64,000 bases of DNA from contig NZ_CP076668.1 in NCBI RefSeq assembly GCF_018968705.1, positions 2,057,001-2,121,000 on the forward strand. The letters run 5' to 3'. The stretch comes from Pseudomonas lijiangensis. GTDB lineage: Bacteria; Pseudomonadota; Gammaproteobacteria; Pseudomonadales; Pseudomonadaceae. Below are positions 34,535 to 42,833 of this stretch, piece by piece. The position numbers and the translations under genes were made by a program. Every line of letters starts with the position of its first letter. The stretch's first letter is position 1. The notes under the pieces were generated by a model. It was not told the DNA's origin. It searched no databases and was given only the letters and a program-made list of their open reading frames with translations.

Positions 34535-35603
34535 TGAGCACCTTGGCGATGTAATGCAGGTCGTCGTCCTTCAGATCCGGGTGCAATGGCACCGTCGTCA
34601 ATGAACGCAGCAACCTGGCGGCGTTGGGGCAATCGCGGTGATACCGGGTCAGTAACGGCAGTTGGTACAGCGGCTGGTTGTCGTACTTGCCGATATCGGA
34701 CTCGATACCGTGCCGCTGCTGGTAATGCACCAGTTGGCGACCGTCATGCCCCACCGATTGCAGCAACAGCGAATAGCCGTTCACCACGCCACCAGGGACC
34801 ACCGGCATTTCACGAAACGCCGGGTTGTCCAGCAGACCCAGAAGCCGTTCGCGGTTGCTCAGGCGTTGCTCCAGATGCGTGCCGAGCTGACGTGAGCGGG
34901 CCAGGCCCAGGGCCGCCTGCAGGCCGCCCAGTTTCAGGTTGATGCCCAGGGATTCGCCGGTCAGATTGCCGAAACGGGTGTAGGCGCGAATCCGACGTGC
35001 CCGCTCATCGTCATCGGTCATCACGAAGCCGCCTTCGCCGGTGGAGATGAACTTGCAGTCATGGGTGCTGAAGCAACTGATGTCGCCATGACGTGCCAGC
35101 CATGTTCCGTCCAGACGGGTCATGTGGGCGTGGGCCAGATCCTGGATCAGCGGGATTCCGGCTTCCTTTACAAAAGTCCAGGTCGCGTTCGAGTTGATCG
35201 GGTAACCCCACATCGGTACTTCGATCACTGCACAGGTCCGAGGCCTGATACAGCGCCGCAGATCCAGTGGATCCAGACCGAAACTGTCCGGCGCGACATC
35301 GCAGAACACCGGCACAAGCCCCATCGCGAGAATGGGCAGTACCGTACAGATCGGTCCTGTCGGGGCGACGATGACTTCATCGCCCGGACGGAAGTCGACG
35401 CCGGCCAGCGCGGCCGTCACCGAAGCCGCACCGGACGAAACGCTGATCACATGCTTGATGCCGTACAGCGCAGACATCGCGGCTTCGTACTCCTCGACAA
35501 TGGGCGAAGTGCCGGTCAGGCCCGAGTGCAGGGCCCTTTCCAGCTCGCGCAGGTCGTCAGCCGAGTGCAGGGTGCCTTTCTGGGTAATGGTTCTCAGGTT
35601 CAT
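34515..35603 (-). CDS. DegT/DnrJ/EryC1 PLP aminotransferase, copy 1
   Basis: A 362-residue sugar-aminotransferase-fold protein. The cofactor Lys is present in FSTHDCKFISTGEGG (counterpart of SxHxxK...GEGG), and SVSSGAASVTAAL, GDEVIVAPTGPICTVLP and LIQDLAHAH are in the expected order. It should transfer an amino group to a keto-sugar or keto-cyclitol. It is clearly paralogous to the gene at 36113-37222, with the shared PMWGYP and GDISCFSTH-type blocks; the two flank a Nudix gene. Its start overlaps the Nudix stop (ATGA). The two paralogs may make successive transaminations or a heterodimer. Confidence 0.92.
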   Translation of the reverse strand: MNLRTITQKGTLHSADDLRELERALHSGLTGTSPIVEEYEAAMSALYGIKHVISVSSGAASVTAALAGVDFRPGDEVIVAPTGPICTVLPILAMGLVPVFCDVAPDSFGLDPLDLRRCIRPRTCAVIEVPMWGYPINSNATWTFVKEAGIPLIQDLAHAHMTRLDGTWLARHGDISCFSTHDCKFISTGEGGFVMTDDDERARRIRAYTRFGNLTGESLGINLKLGGLQAALGLARSRQLGTHLEQRLSNRERLLGLLDNPAFREMPVVPGGVVNGYSLLLQSVGHDGRQLVHYQQRHGIESDIGKYDNQPLYQLPLLTRYHRDCPNAARLLRSLTTVPLHPDLKDDDLHYIAKVLNDYSPN

Positions 35604-36112
35604 GACGACACCTTTTTCCCCACCAGATCCCACAGCGCATCGTCTGCGAAGACTCGGTCTACCATTCGCCGGAAGTTGGGAAACATCTGCAGCGATGCCG
35701 TTTCCCGATGACTGAAGAAGCGCGCATTTTCCACCTCTCTGTCGTCCGGGCAGGCGAGCAGAGGGGTTGCCGTGACATAGATCAGGTCCAGGTGATAGTG
35801 CGGCCCGCGCTTGTCATCGATGTATTCGCACAACACCCGATAGGGTTGGTGCAAGACGGTGACGTCGGTTTCGATATCGGCGAGTTCTTCATCGCGCTCG
35901 CCGAGCAGTTCGGCGCGGATGCCCGTTTCCTCGAAAATCTCCCTCAGCACGGCTACGTCGGGTGTTTCTCCCTGTTCGATGTGGCCGCCCGGATACAACC
36001 AGACACCGAGCTTGCGGTGATGCAACAGCAGCATCTTCCGGTCCGGGTTCAAGACGAACCCGGACGCGGTGAAATGCCGATCCAATTGTGAGCGATCGAG
36101 AGGGGCCGTCAT
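35600..36112 (-). CDS. Nudix hydrolase between the two aminotransferase genes
   Basis: A 170-residue Nudix protein with a canonical box: GGHIEQGE, then seven residues, then REIFEETGI (GX5EX7REUXEEXGU). The N-terminal part (FVLNPDRKMLLLHHRKLGVWLYPGG) and the HQPYRVLCEYIDD stretch resemble small general Nudix enzymes of the MutT/ADP-ribose group. It should hydrolyse an X-linked nucleoside diphosphate, perhaps a nucleotide sugar of the pathway. It ends on an ATGA overlap with aminotransferase copy 1 and starts right after copy 2. Confidence 0.9.
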   Translation of the reverse strand: MTAPLDRSQLDRHFTASGFVLNPDRKMLLLHHRKLGVWLYPGGHIEQGETPDVAVLREIFEETGIRAELLGERDEELADIETDVTVLHQPYRVLCEYIDDKRGPHYHLDLIYVTATPLLACPDDREVENARFFSHRETASLQMFPNFRRMVDRVFADDALWDLVGKKVSS

Positions 36113-37222
36113 TCAGGCGGCACCGTACTGGTTGATGCGTTCTGCCATGTAGTCCAGTTCCGTCTGGGTAATATCCGGATGAACCGGAATTGTCGTCATG
36201 CCTGCCAGCAGGGCTTCGGCATTTGGACACTCGTTGCGGTATTGGGCAAGTGCCGGGAATTCATAGAGCGCCTTGCAGCCATAGCGCTTGATGTCGGAAG
36301 GGATGCCCGCATCATCGAGGTAGTCGATGAAAGCACGGTTGTCGGCAAAATGTAGCTCAAGGTTGAGAAAGTAATAGTTCGGCAGGCCGCCATCGATGAT
36401 TTTTTTCTCCCGGACCTTGCTGTGATCCAGCTTGCTCAGGAAGTAGGCCGCGTTCTCCCGGCGTTTCTCGATTTGCCCGGCCAGTGACGCCAGACGGCTG
36501 CCGCCCAGAGCTGCCGGCAGTGCCGCGAGCTTGTAATTGAGGCCGAAATCCTTGCCATTGAGGTTGCCGAAGCGGCTGTAGTCGCGGCAGCGCTTTGCCA
36601 GTGCATCGTCGTCGGTGAGGATGAAACCGCCTTCTCCGGTCGCCAGTGGCTTGCGCTCGTGGGTGCTGAAGCAGGACAGGTCACCGAACTGCGACAGTGG
36701 ACGGCCCTGCAGGGTCGTGCCATGGGAATGAGCCAGGTCCAGAATCAGCTTGATGCCCAGTTCATGGGTCAGCAGGCGCAACTCGTCGACTTCGGTCGGG
36801 TATCCCCACATCGGGATGTCGATGATGGCCTTGGTGTTCGGCGTGATGCGAGCCTTGATCGAGGCCGGGTCTGCACCGAAGCCATGGGCGCGGGTATCGA
36901 CGAAGATGGGGTTGGCGCCGGCGGCAATGATCGGGTAGATGGTACACAGCGGGCAGCTAGGCGTCAGCAGGACGTCATCGCCCGGGCCTACGCCCGATGC
37001 ATAAATAGCCACGCTGAGGGCTGCGCCGCCTGACGACACGGCAATGGCATGCTGTGCCTCGAACCACTCGGCAAGTTTGCTTTCGTATTCGCCCACCACG
37101 TCGCTGGTGCCCGACAACGGACGTTCCAGGGTCAGTTTCATGGTGAGCAGGTCGTCCGCGTATACCGGGCGATATTTATCGGAAACGGGTGCGTTTACGG
37201 TATTTGAAAGATTGGCTGACAT
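36113..37222 (-). CDS. DegT/DnrJ/EryC1 PLP aminotransferase, copy 2
   Basis: A 369-residue paralog of the enzyme at 34515-35603. The PLP Lys is in FSTHERKPLATGEGG; AVSSGGAALSVAI, PSCPLCTIYPIIAAGANP, DIPMWGYP and LILDLAHSHGTTLQG match copy 1 block by block. It follows the Gfo/Idh gene and may aminate the keto product that enzyme makes. ATG 37222 is chosen, with only a weak upstream TGGAAT; a GTG at 37264 overlapping the Gfo/Idh stop (GTGA) would fit the pattern of the operon and adds 14 residues. Confidence 0.92.
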   Translation of the reverse strand: MSANLSNTVNAPVSDKYRPVYADDLLTMKLTLERPLSGTSDVVGEYESKLAEWFEAQHAIAVSSGGAALSVAIYASGVGPGDDVLLTPSCPLCTIYPIIAAGANPIFVDTRAHGFGADPASIKARITPNTKAIIDIPMWGYPTEVDELRLLTHELGIKLILDLAHSHGTTLQGRPLSQFGDLSCFSTHERKPLATGEGGFILTDDDALAKRCRDYSRFGNLNGKDFGLNYKLAALPAALGGSRLASLAGQIEKRRENAAYFLSKLDHSKVREKKIIDGGLPNYYFLNLELHFADNRAFIDYLDDAGIPSDIKRYGCKALYEFPALAQYRNECPNAEALLAGMTTIPVHPDITQTELDYMAERINQYGAA

Positions 37223-37260
37223 TTCATGTATTCCATTACAGGCTGTGGATGGACCGAGGC

Positions 37261-38271
37261 TCACGCGCTAAGGGCAAGGTTTTGTTCGGCGGCGTCGCAG
37301 ATGCTCTCGATCACCTTGTAGGTCGCACGCAAGCTTTCAAAGCTCGCTTCAAAGGCGGTGTTGGTGCGCACGGCATGGAAGAACTTTTCCAGCTCGCCGA
37401 AATAACCGCTGCGCTCATAGCCCGAATCCAGTGGCCCAGGCTGCCACGCCCCACGCCAGCGTTTGGCAGTACCTGTGGCACTGGTGCCGTGTTCCGGCTC
37501 GTGCATGGTGATGTTCCAGAGGTTGTTGAGCTCCACCATCATCGAGTTCGAGCTGACAATCTTCATGTCGAATTCAAAGTAGGGGAACAGGGTGCCGCTG
37601 AGCAGGCTGACACTGGCACCTGTGGTGAATTGCAGCTCGAGGCTGACCAGCAACGAGTCGCCATGACGCTGCACCCGGGACTCGATATCACGCAGTTCGC
37701 CGCCACCGAAGGTCACGCCCAGGTCGATGGTGTGAATGGCCTGGGCCAGCAGGAAGGAACGCAGTGTCGAGTCCAGGCCCCAGAGCGGCGACGTGGGTTT
37801 GCTTGCATAGTGGTTGAGCTGAACATGCACGGTCTGGCCGAACTGTTCGGTGCTGGTCATCTTGCGCAACTGCTGCATGGGCTTGGCGAACTTGAAGTTC
37901 ATGCCGACGCCGGTAACCACTTTGGCATCGTTGCTGGCAGTGATCAGCGCTTCTAGTTCGTCAAGGGTGAAGCAAGGTGGTTTCTCGACGAATACGTGTA
38001 CACCCTTGGCCATGGCCTTGAACGAAAGGTCGCGGTGCGCCTGGGGCGGGCAGGCCATGACCACCGCATCGAGTCTGGCGGATGCCAGCATTTCGTCGAA
38101 GCTGTCGGTGATCATCACGTTGGATACGAAACGATTGATTTGTTCGGCACGGGTACGGTCACTGTCGCAGACCGCCACGATACGAATATCCGGCATTTGC
38201 AGAAGTGTGGGCAGCAGATTTTCCTGCATCTGTGCGCCGAGACCAACGATACCAACTCTGAGTCCAGTCAT
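37261..38271 (-). CDS. Gfo/Idh/MocA-family NAD(P)-dependent oxidoreductase
   Basis: A 336-residue dehydrogenase with a Rossmann start (RVGIVGLGAQMQENLLPTL), VVMACPPQAHRDLSFKAMAKGVHVFVEKPPCFT (including the EKP motif), and a central GVGMNFKFAKP segment. The C-terminal domain is the usual beta-sheet substrate domain. It should oxidise a sugar or inositol hydroxyl to a ketone, providing the DegT enzymes with substrate. It is the first clearly functional gene of the inserted operon. ATG 38271 has GGAG 8 bases upstream; ATG 38283 is possible. Confidence 0.92.
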   Translation of the reverse strand: MTGLRVGIVGLGAQMQENLLPTLLQMPDIRIVAVCDSDRTRAEQINRFVSNVMITDSFDEMLASARLDAVVMACPPQAHRDLSFKAMAKGVHVFVEKPPCFTLDELEALITASNDAKVVTGVGMNFKFAKPMQQLRKMTSTEQFGQTVHVQLNHYASKPTSPLWGLDSTLRSFLLAQAIHTIDLGVTFGGGELRDIESRVQRHGDSLLVSLELQFTTGASVSLLSGTLFPYFEFDMKIVSSNSMMVELNNLWNITMHEPEHGTSATGTAKRWRGAWQPGPLDSGYERSGYFGELEKFFHAVRTNTAFEASFESLRATYKVIESICDAAEQNLALSA

Positions 38272-38419
38272 AGTTATCTCCATCTTGGAAAGATTAATAT
38301 TTCATTGGAAGTACGGACGAGCGCGTACACGAATTCCGTAACGGATTGTCGGGCGGACAAACCGAAGAAGTTCAGCGTTCGTTTTAAACGGTTAGAGCAA
38401 GGGGTGTGTATTGAGCCGG

Positions 38420-38674
38420 CTAATGAAAATGCTCTTCGCTGTTTTCAGCCAGTCTTGTGAGGGGTGTCATCAAGTCAGGAGTATTAAGGGGCTGCCGGGT
38501 GTCGCAAGCGTCGCGCATCAGGTCTTGAGAGCGGGGTGTGGGGATGTTCCCGAACCGGGAGCGCAATGAGATTGCAGGGGCCGGGTTTGCTTCGGAAAGT
38601 GCGAACATTCTTGCGAACTGTTCATGTGTTGCCTTGAACGAAGAACGGCAGTTGCTTTTCTGATCAGTATTCAT
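38420..38674 (-). CDS. Possible small leader gene of the inserted operon
   Basis: An 84-codon frame starting ATG 38674 with GGAAG about 8 bases upstream, ending 148 bases before the Gfo/Idh gene. The product is hydrophilic (MNTDQKSNCRSSF near the start, EQFARMFALSEANPAPA, then a Pro/Asp/Thr-rich tail ending EEHFH). It has two Cys, no signal peptide and no family I recognise. Codon use looks bacterial-gene-like, but that was judged by eye. It could be a small pathway protein, a carrier or precursor peptide, or not a gene at all. Confidence 0.4.
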   Translation of the reverse strand: MNTDQKSNCRSSFKATHEQFARMFALSEANPAPAISLRSRFGNIPTPRSQDLMRDACDTRQPLNTPDLMTPLTRLAENSEEHFH

Positions 38675-38933
38675 AATACAAATCTTCCGTGATTGCCTGA
38701 TTCAAACTTCAACAGAGTCCGTGTTGAAGCCACTTCGTCAGTATGTCTTGCTGACTGAGTACGAGGCTGAATCTATAGGCGGGCTTTGTGCGTGGCAACC
38801 CGGTATATAGAACGGAAAATTATAAAAGGCAGTGCGTTATTTGTTCGTTGGGTATTAAGTGTTTTTGTTACTCTGGTAAGTAGATTGATTTATAAGGAAA
38901 AAATTCGGCGTATTTTCATTTGTTGATGAGGCC
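38675..38933. other. Region between hrcU and the inserted operon
   Basis: AT-rich. An inverted repeat CTTCAACA-N7-TGTTGAAG lies at 38707-38729 and could be an operator or a weak terminator after hrcU. A minus-strand TATAAT occurs at 38824-38819 with no good -35 match. No hrp box is visible between 38272 and 38933. Confidence 0.5.
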
Positions 38934-40019
38934 TCAATAGTGAGGCATCTCGATCGTGTCCCCTTTTGCCTGTTCATCGATTTCGCGCAACAAACGATAA
39001 ACCTGCGCCACAGCCTGCAGGGTGGCCCGAGGAATGAACTGCCCGACGTTTTCGCGATACAGCGTCCGTGCCAGCCAGACGAAGCGCACCACAGGCACGC
39101 CAGCCTTGCGGGCGCGCTCGATGAGTTCCCGGGCATCGGCGTCGTGACCCTTGCAAATGATACGCGGCAGCGGAGTCTGGTCAGGGCGATAGAAGAGCGC
39201 CACGGCAAAGTGGGTCGGGTTGACCAGCAGCATGTCGGCGTCTTCGACCGGTGCCTGGGTCGGGGCCGCGGAGCCGGGTTTTTCGGAGATTTCCCGGGCC
39301 AGGGACTTGCGGTGGGACTTCATGTGCGGGTCGCCTTCGGACTCCTTGTATTCCTTGCGGATGTCTTCATGGCTCATGCGCTGACCTTTGATGAAGAAGT
39401 ACTTCTGCAGGGCGAAGTCAAGGATTGCCAGCACCAGCAGCAAACCCAGACAGATACGTGACAGACGTCTGAACAGGTCGACCAGCGCTTTCCAGTAACT
39501 GTCCAGATCCGTCTGGGCAAGACCGATCAGGTCGCCCAGTGACGGCGGCAGCAGCCAATACAGCACGAGGGTGATCATCACCGCCTTGCACAGGCTGTTG
39601 AACAGGTTGAACAACTGGCGCGAAGAAAACATCTGCTGGAACTGATTGATGGGGTTCAGACGCTCGAAGTCCAGCTTCAGGGCCTCGGTGGCGAACAGCG
39701 GCCCGAACTGGACCCAGCCGCCCGCCAGGCGCATGACTACGGCAATCCCCAGGACCGGGAGCATGAACAGCAGCAACTCCAGGCCAGCCTTGGTCATCAC
39801 CTCGCCAAGGGCGGCGCCGAAGGGCCGATCCAGCTCCATGATGGGCAGAATCATCAGCTCTTTGAGACGCTCCATGCCGGAGTCCACCATGGCCAGGATC
39901 ATCTCGATCAAGGCCGCGAAAATGAACAGTTTGGGAATATCCTGACTTTGCCCGACCTGACCTTTCTTGCGTGCGTCGTCGAGCTTTTTCTGCGTGGGTT
40001 CTTCTGTTTTTTCGCTCAT
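38934..40019 (-). CDS. hrcU: HrcU, export-gate switch protein (SctU)
   Basis: A 361-residue FlhB/YscU-family protein. The N terminus (SEKTEEPTQKKLDDARKKGQVGQSQD) is the family hallmark, followed by four membrane segments and a cytoplasmic domain with the autocleavage site NPTH (within LLVNPTHFAVALFY, residues about 265-278). Cleavage between N and P switches substrate specificity from pilus to effectors, together with HrpP. It is the last gene of the long hrpJ-to-hrcU run and ends 260 bases before the possible leader gene of the inserted operon. Confidence 0.96.
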   Translation of the reverse strand: MSEKTEEPTQKKLDDARKKGQVGQSQDIPKLFIFAALIEMILAMVDSGMERLKELMILPIMELDRPFGAALGEVMTKAGLELLLFMLPVLGIAVVMRLAGGWVQFGPLFATEALKLDFERLNPINQFQQMFSSRQLFNLFNSLCKAVMITLVLYWLLPPSLGDLIGLAQTDLDSYWKALVDLFRRLSRICLGLLLVLAILDFALQKYFFIKGQRMSHEDIRKEYKESEGDPHMKSHRKSLAREISEKPGSAAPTQAPVEDADMLLVNPTHFAVALFYRPDQTPLPRIICKGHDADARELIERARKAGVPVVRFVWLARTLYRENVGQFIPRATLQAVAQVYRLLREIDEQAKGDTIEMPHY

Positions 40020-40043
40020 GGTCAGGCTTCCGGCAGAGGGCGG

Positions 40044-40841
40044 TCAGGGGATCTGCAACATCAGCGGCAGCAAGTGCTTCAAGTCTTTCAGTTCATCCAG
40101 GCGCCCTTCGCCAAGCCAGGTGAGCATGGGCATGTACAGCACCAGAAAGCCCAGGCCCACCAGACTCTTGGCAGGCATCGCCAGGGTCGAGACCTGCAGT
40201 TGCGGGCTGTACAGGCTGAGGATCGCCATGCCGAATTCGATCAGCAGCAACAGGCCTACCAGCGGCGCGGCGTACAGCACCATGAAGCGGAACGTGCTGG
40301 CGACCAGCTTGAGATAGACCTCGAACCCCTCGGGGCCTGTGACGGGTACCCATTGGGTGGCGGGCCAGATCAGATAACTGTCCCACATGATCTGGGTCAG
40401 GGTGGCGTAACCGCCGCCCAGGATCATCAGCAGGATCATGACCTGCTTGAGCATGTGGCCCAGTTCCGAGGTGTTGTCGCCCAGTGCCGGGTTGATCTGG
40501 CCGCCCACCAGCGCGCCACGCTGGTTGTCGAACAGGCAGCCGATGGACTCGAACAGCCAGAAGGGCATGGCCAGCAACAGGCCCAGCAGCAGACCGATGA
40601 TGCTTTCCTTGAGCAGCAGCGCCGTCAGGTCCAGCCAGTCGAGGGTCTGACCGGTGAGAGACGCGCGAATGCCGGGCATCGGGAACAGGGCCAGGGCCAA
40701 CACGATGGTGTGCCGCAGCATACCCTTGAGTTCGGTGAACGCGAACGCCGGAATCAGGAACAGGCACGGGTACAGCCTTGCCATGCCAATGGTCAGGGCA
40801 ATGATCGATTCGCTGACTTCCTTGAACGGGAGTTCGAACAT
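40044..40841 (-). CDS. hrcT: HrcT, export-gate membrane protein (SctT)
   Basis: A 265-residue polytopic protein of the FliR/YscT family: IALTIGMARLYPCLFLIPAF near the N terminus, LLLKESIIGLLLGLLLAMPFWLFESIGCLFDNQRGA, and a C-terminal LYMPMLTWLGEGRLDELKDL. With HrcR and HrcS it builds the helical export-gate complex in the inner membrane. Gaps are 24 bases to hrcU and 1 base to hrcS. Confidence 0.95.
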   Translation of the reverse strand: MFELPFKEVSESIIALTIGMARLYPCLFLIPAFAFTELKGMLRHTIVLALALFPMPGIRASLTGQTLDWLDLTALLLKESIIGLLLGLLLAMPFWLFESIGCLFDNQRGALVGGQINPALGDNTSELGHMLKQVMILLMILGGGYATLTQIMWDSYLIWPATQWVPVTGPEGFEVYLKLVASTFRFMVLYAAPLVGLLLLIEFGMAILSLYSPQLQVSTLAMPAKSLVGLGFLVLYMPMLTWLGEGRLDELKDLKHLLPLMLQIP

Positions 40842-40842
40842 C

Positions 40843-41103
40843 TCAAGGCCTCGTCTGACCGATCATGTTGAAAGACAGGTAGGCCAGTTGCATGAGTTCG
40901 ATACCTATCCAGCGTCCGGTCAGCGCCAGTGCCACGCCAACGGCAACCAGCTTGATGGCGAATGGCAGAGTCTGATCCTGCAACTGCATCACCGCCTGCA
41001 GCAGCGAGGTGATGACACCGACAATCACCGCCACGATCAGCGCCGGAGCGGACAGCACCACCACCAGCAACATGGCCTGCTTGAAAAGCGTCAGGGTTTC
41101 CAT
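40843..41103 (-). CDS. hrcS: HrcS, export-gate membrane protein (SctS)
   Basis: An 86-residue FliQ/YscS-family protein forming two helical hairpins (LFKQAMLLVVVLSAPALIVAVIVGVITSLLQAVMQLQDQTLPF; KLVAVGVALALTGRWIG). Four or five copies surround HrcR/HrcT in the gate. ATG 41103 gives the standard family length; an upstream in-frame start at 41121 lies inside hrcR. Confidence 0.95.
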   Translation of the reverse strand: METLTLFKQAMLLVVVLSAPALIVAVIVGVITSLLQAVMQLQDQTLPFAIKLVAVGVALALTGRWIGIELMQLAYLSFNMIGQTRP

Positions 41104-41117
41104 AAAGCCTCGGCGGA

Positions 41118-41771
41118 TCACATGTAGCTGTAGAAGAGCCCGTCGAGCAGGCGGGTCCAGCCATCCACCAGCACGAACAGGAGGATTTTCAGCGGTAGCG
41201 AGATGGTCATCGGCGCAACCATCTGCATGCCCAGGGCCAGCAGAATGTTCGAGACAATCAGGTCGATGACGATGAACGGGATATAGATCAGAAAGCCGAT
41301 CTGAAAGCCGGCCTGCAATTCGGACAGCACGAAGGCCGGCACCACCAGCAGCAGGTCATCGCGGCTGGCCTGGGACGACATTTCCTTGGGCCACATGCGC
41401 TGGGTGTTTTCCAGCAGATGGGTCTGGATGTCCGGGTCGATGTTGCGGGTCATGAACAGGCGCAGCGGCTCGATTACATGTTTGCCGGCGCTTTCCATGG
41501 CGGCAAAGTTGTCCAGCCGATCGGGGAGTTTCTTGACCCGTTGCCCCATTTCGTTGAACACCGGCGCCATGATGAACAGGGTGGCGGCCAGGGCAATGCC
41601 ATACAGCGCCATGTTCGGCGGCGCCTGCTGGACACCGATGGCGTTGCGGGTGATCAGCAACACCATGGCGATCTTCAGGAAGGCCGTGCAGATGATCATC
41701 AGCAATGGCACCAGTGACAGGGCCCCAAGAAACAGGGCCAGCGTCAGTGGGTTGGCATCCTGCAGGTTCAC
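41118..41771 (-). CDS. hrcR: HrcR, export-gate membrane protein (SctR)
   Basis: A 217-residue FliP/YscR-family protein with the hallmark N-terminal [32 protein letters not shown], the [23 protein letters not shown] segment and the C-terminal [14 protein letters not shown]. It is the core of the export gate. It starts with GTG at 41771 on a GTGA overlap with the hrcQ stop. Confidence 0.96.
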   Translation of the reverse strand: MNLQDANPLTLALFLGALSLVPLLMIICTAFLKIAMVLLITRNAIGVQQAPPNMALYGIALAATLFIMAPVFNEMGQRVKKLPDRLDNFAAMESAGKHVIEPLRLFMTRNIDPDIQTHLLENTQRMWPKEMSSQASRDDLLLVVPAFVLSELQAGFQIGFLIYIPFIVIDLIVSNILLALGMQMVAPMTISLPLKILLFVLVDGWTRLLDGLFYSYM

Positions 41772-42832
41772 CGCAAAGCTTCCATGCGGGTGATTTGCAG
41801 ACCCAGACGTCCTTCGACATCCACCAACTCGCCATGTGCCAGGGCACGTTCGCCATGAAACAACATGGCATTGCCCGGCGCGCAGCCGTTGAAGGTCAGT
41901 ACGGAGCCGACAGACAGTGAGCGCAACTGACCCAGACTCAGAGAAAGATTGCCCGCCCGCAACGTCAGGGCCAGGGCCAGATCGTTGAAGCGTTCCAGAT
42001 CGTCGCTTCCGTCAGCTGCGTTTTCGGCGAAGTCTTCATGTTCCTGTAGATGGATATCGTCGAGCAGAATCGGGTTATCGCTGTCGGACGCCGCAAAGTG
42101 GTCGATAGTGGCATTCATGGTGTCTTGCTCCAGTTCGGTAAGGGTGAAGCACAATGCGTTGGCGGATTCCTGGACCAGGCTCAGGCGGCAGGAGCCCAGT
42201 TGCAGTATTCCGTGGCCATCGGGGGTAAACAGTGGGTGATCAGGCAGCAGCACATCGCCCGGGCGCAGGCCTTTCAATTGCTTGTAGGTCAGTGCCAGAT
42301 GGCCCAGCAGCAACGGGGTATTGATGGGCCACGGCCAGGTCTTGCCGACGGACCTGTGCTGCCATTGGCCGCGATCCAGCAGGTCGAGCAGAGTGGCGGG
42401 CGGCGCGCTCAGCCGGGAGCAGACCCGCAAACCGTTGATGCGTGCTTCCAGCAGGCAGTCCAGCCCTTGTTCATTGGGCTGATCCAGCGGTTGCAGGGAG
42501 CCGAACAGGTGTTGCAGTTCCGGGCTCAGGTAATGGTTGTAAAGCTGCCAGTACCATTGATGGTCTTCGCTGTTGTCCGATTGCTGTAACAGAGCCGGGC
42601 AACTGGACAACAGGCCCAGCAGGGCTTCGGTGTTGGTCAGTCGCAAAGGTCCGGACGCACATTCCAGATGACCTTCGTCAACGCTCTGGCCGGGCATGGG
42701 CGCCAGGCGCAGGGCCAGTTGGCCTCTTTGCCGGTTGAGCTGGAAAGGCAGGCTCAGACCGGTGCCTATCCGCTGCCTGATCGAAGCCTCGGTGGTGCTG
42801 ACGGGTCTGAGGGCAAGTGCCTGTGCATTCAT
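41768..42832 (-). CDS. hrcQ: HrcQ, cytoplasmic C-ring/sorting-platform protein (SctQ), unsplit
   Basis: A 354-residue SctQ protein in a single frame. The C-terminal SpoA/FliN-type domain is about residues 270-354 ([24 protein letters not shown] ... [18 protein letters not shown]). In P. syringae this protein is split into HrcQA and HrcQB. Here codon 239 is an ATG (at 42118) preceded by GGAG 10 bases upstream, so an internal start could still yield a 116-residue C-terminal protein equal to HrcQB. It lies 1 base after hrpP and overlaps hrcR (GTGA). Confidence 0.93.
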   Translation of the reverse strand: MNAQALALRPVSTTEASIRQRIGTGLSLPFQLNRQRGQLALRLAPMPGQSVDEGHLECASGPLRLTNTEALLGLLSSCPALLQQSDNSEDHQWYWQLYNHYLSPELQHLFGSLQPLDQPNEQGLDCLLEARINGLRVCSRLSAPPATLLDLLDRGQWQHRSVGKTWPWPINTPLLLGHLALTYKQLKGLRPGDVLLPDHPLFTPDGHGILQLGSCRLSLVQESANALCFTLTELEQDTMNATIDHFAASDSDNPILLDDIHLQEHEDFAENAADGSDDLERFNDLALALTLRAGNLSLSLGQLRSLSVGSVLTFNGCAPGNAMLFHGERALAHGELVDVEGRLGLQITRMEALR

Positions 42833-42833
42833 T

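Noticed and set aside
38819..38824. TATAAT on the minus strand as a firm promoter of the inserted operon
   Set aside because: No recognisable -35 element at 16-18 bases; kept only as a remark in the intergenic entry.
40093..40767. Long open frame inside hrcT in another reading frame
   Set aside because: Overlaps hrcT fully and encodes an Arg/Pro/His-rich product typical of a shifted frame in GC-rich DNA.
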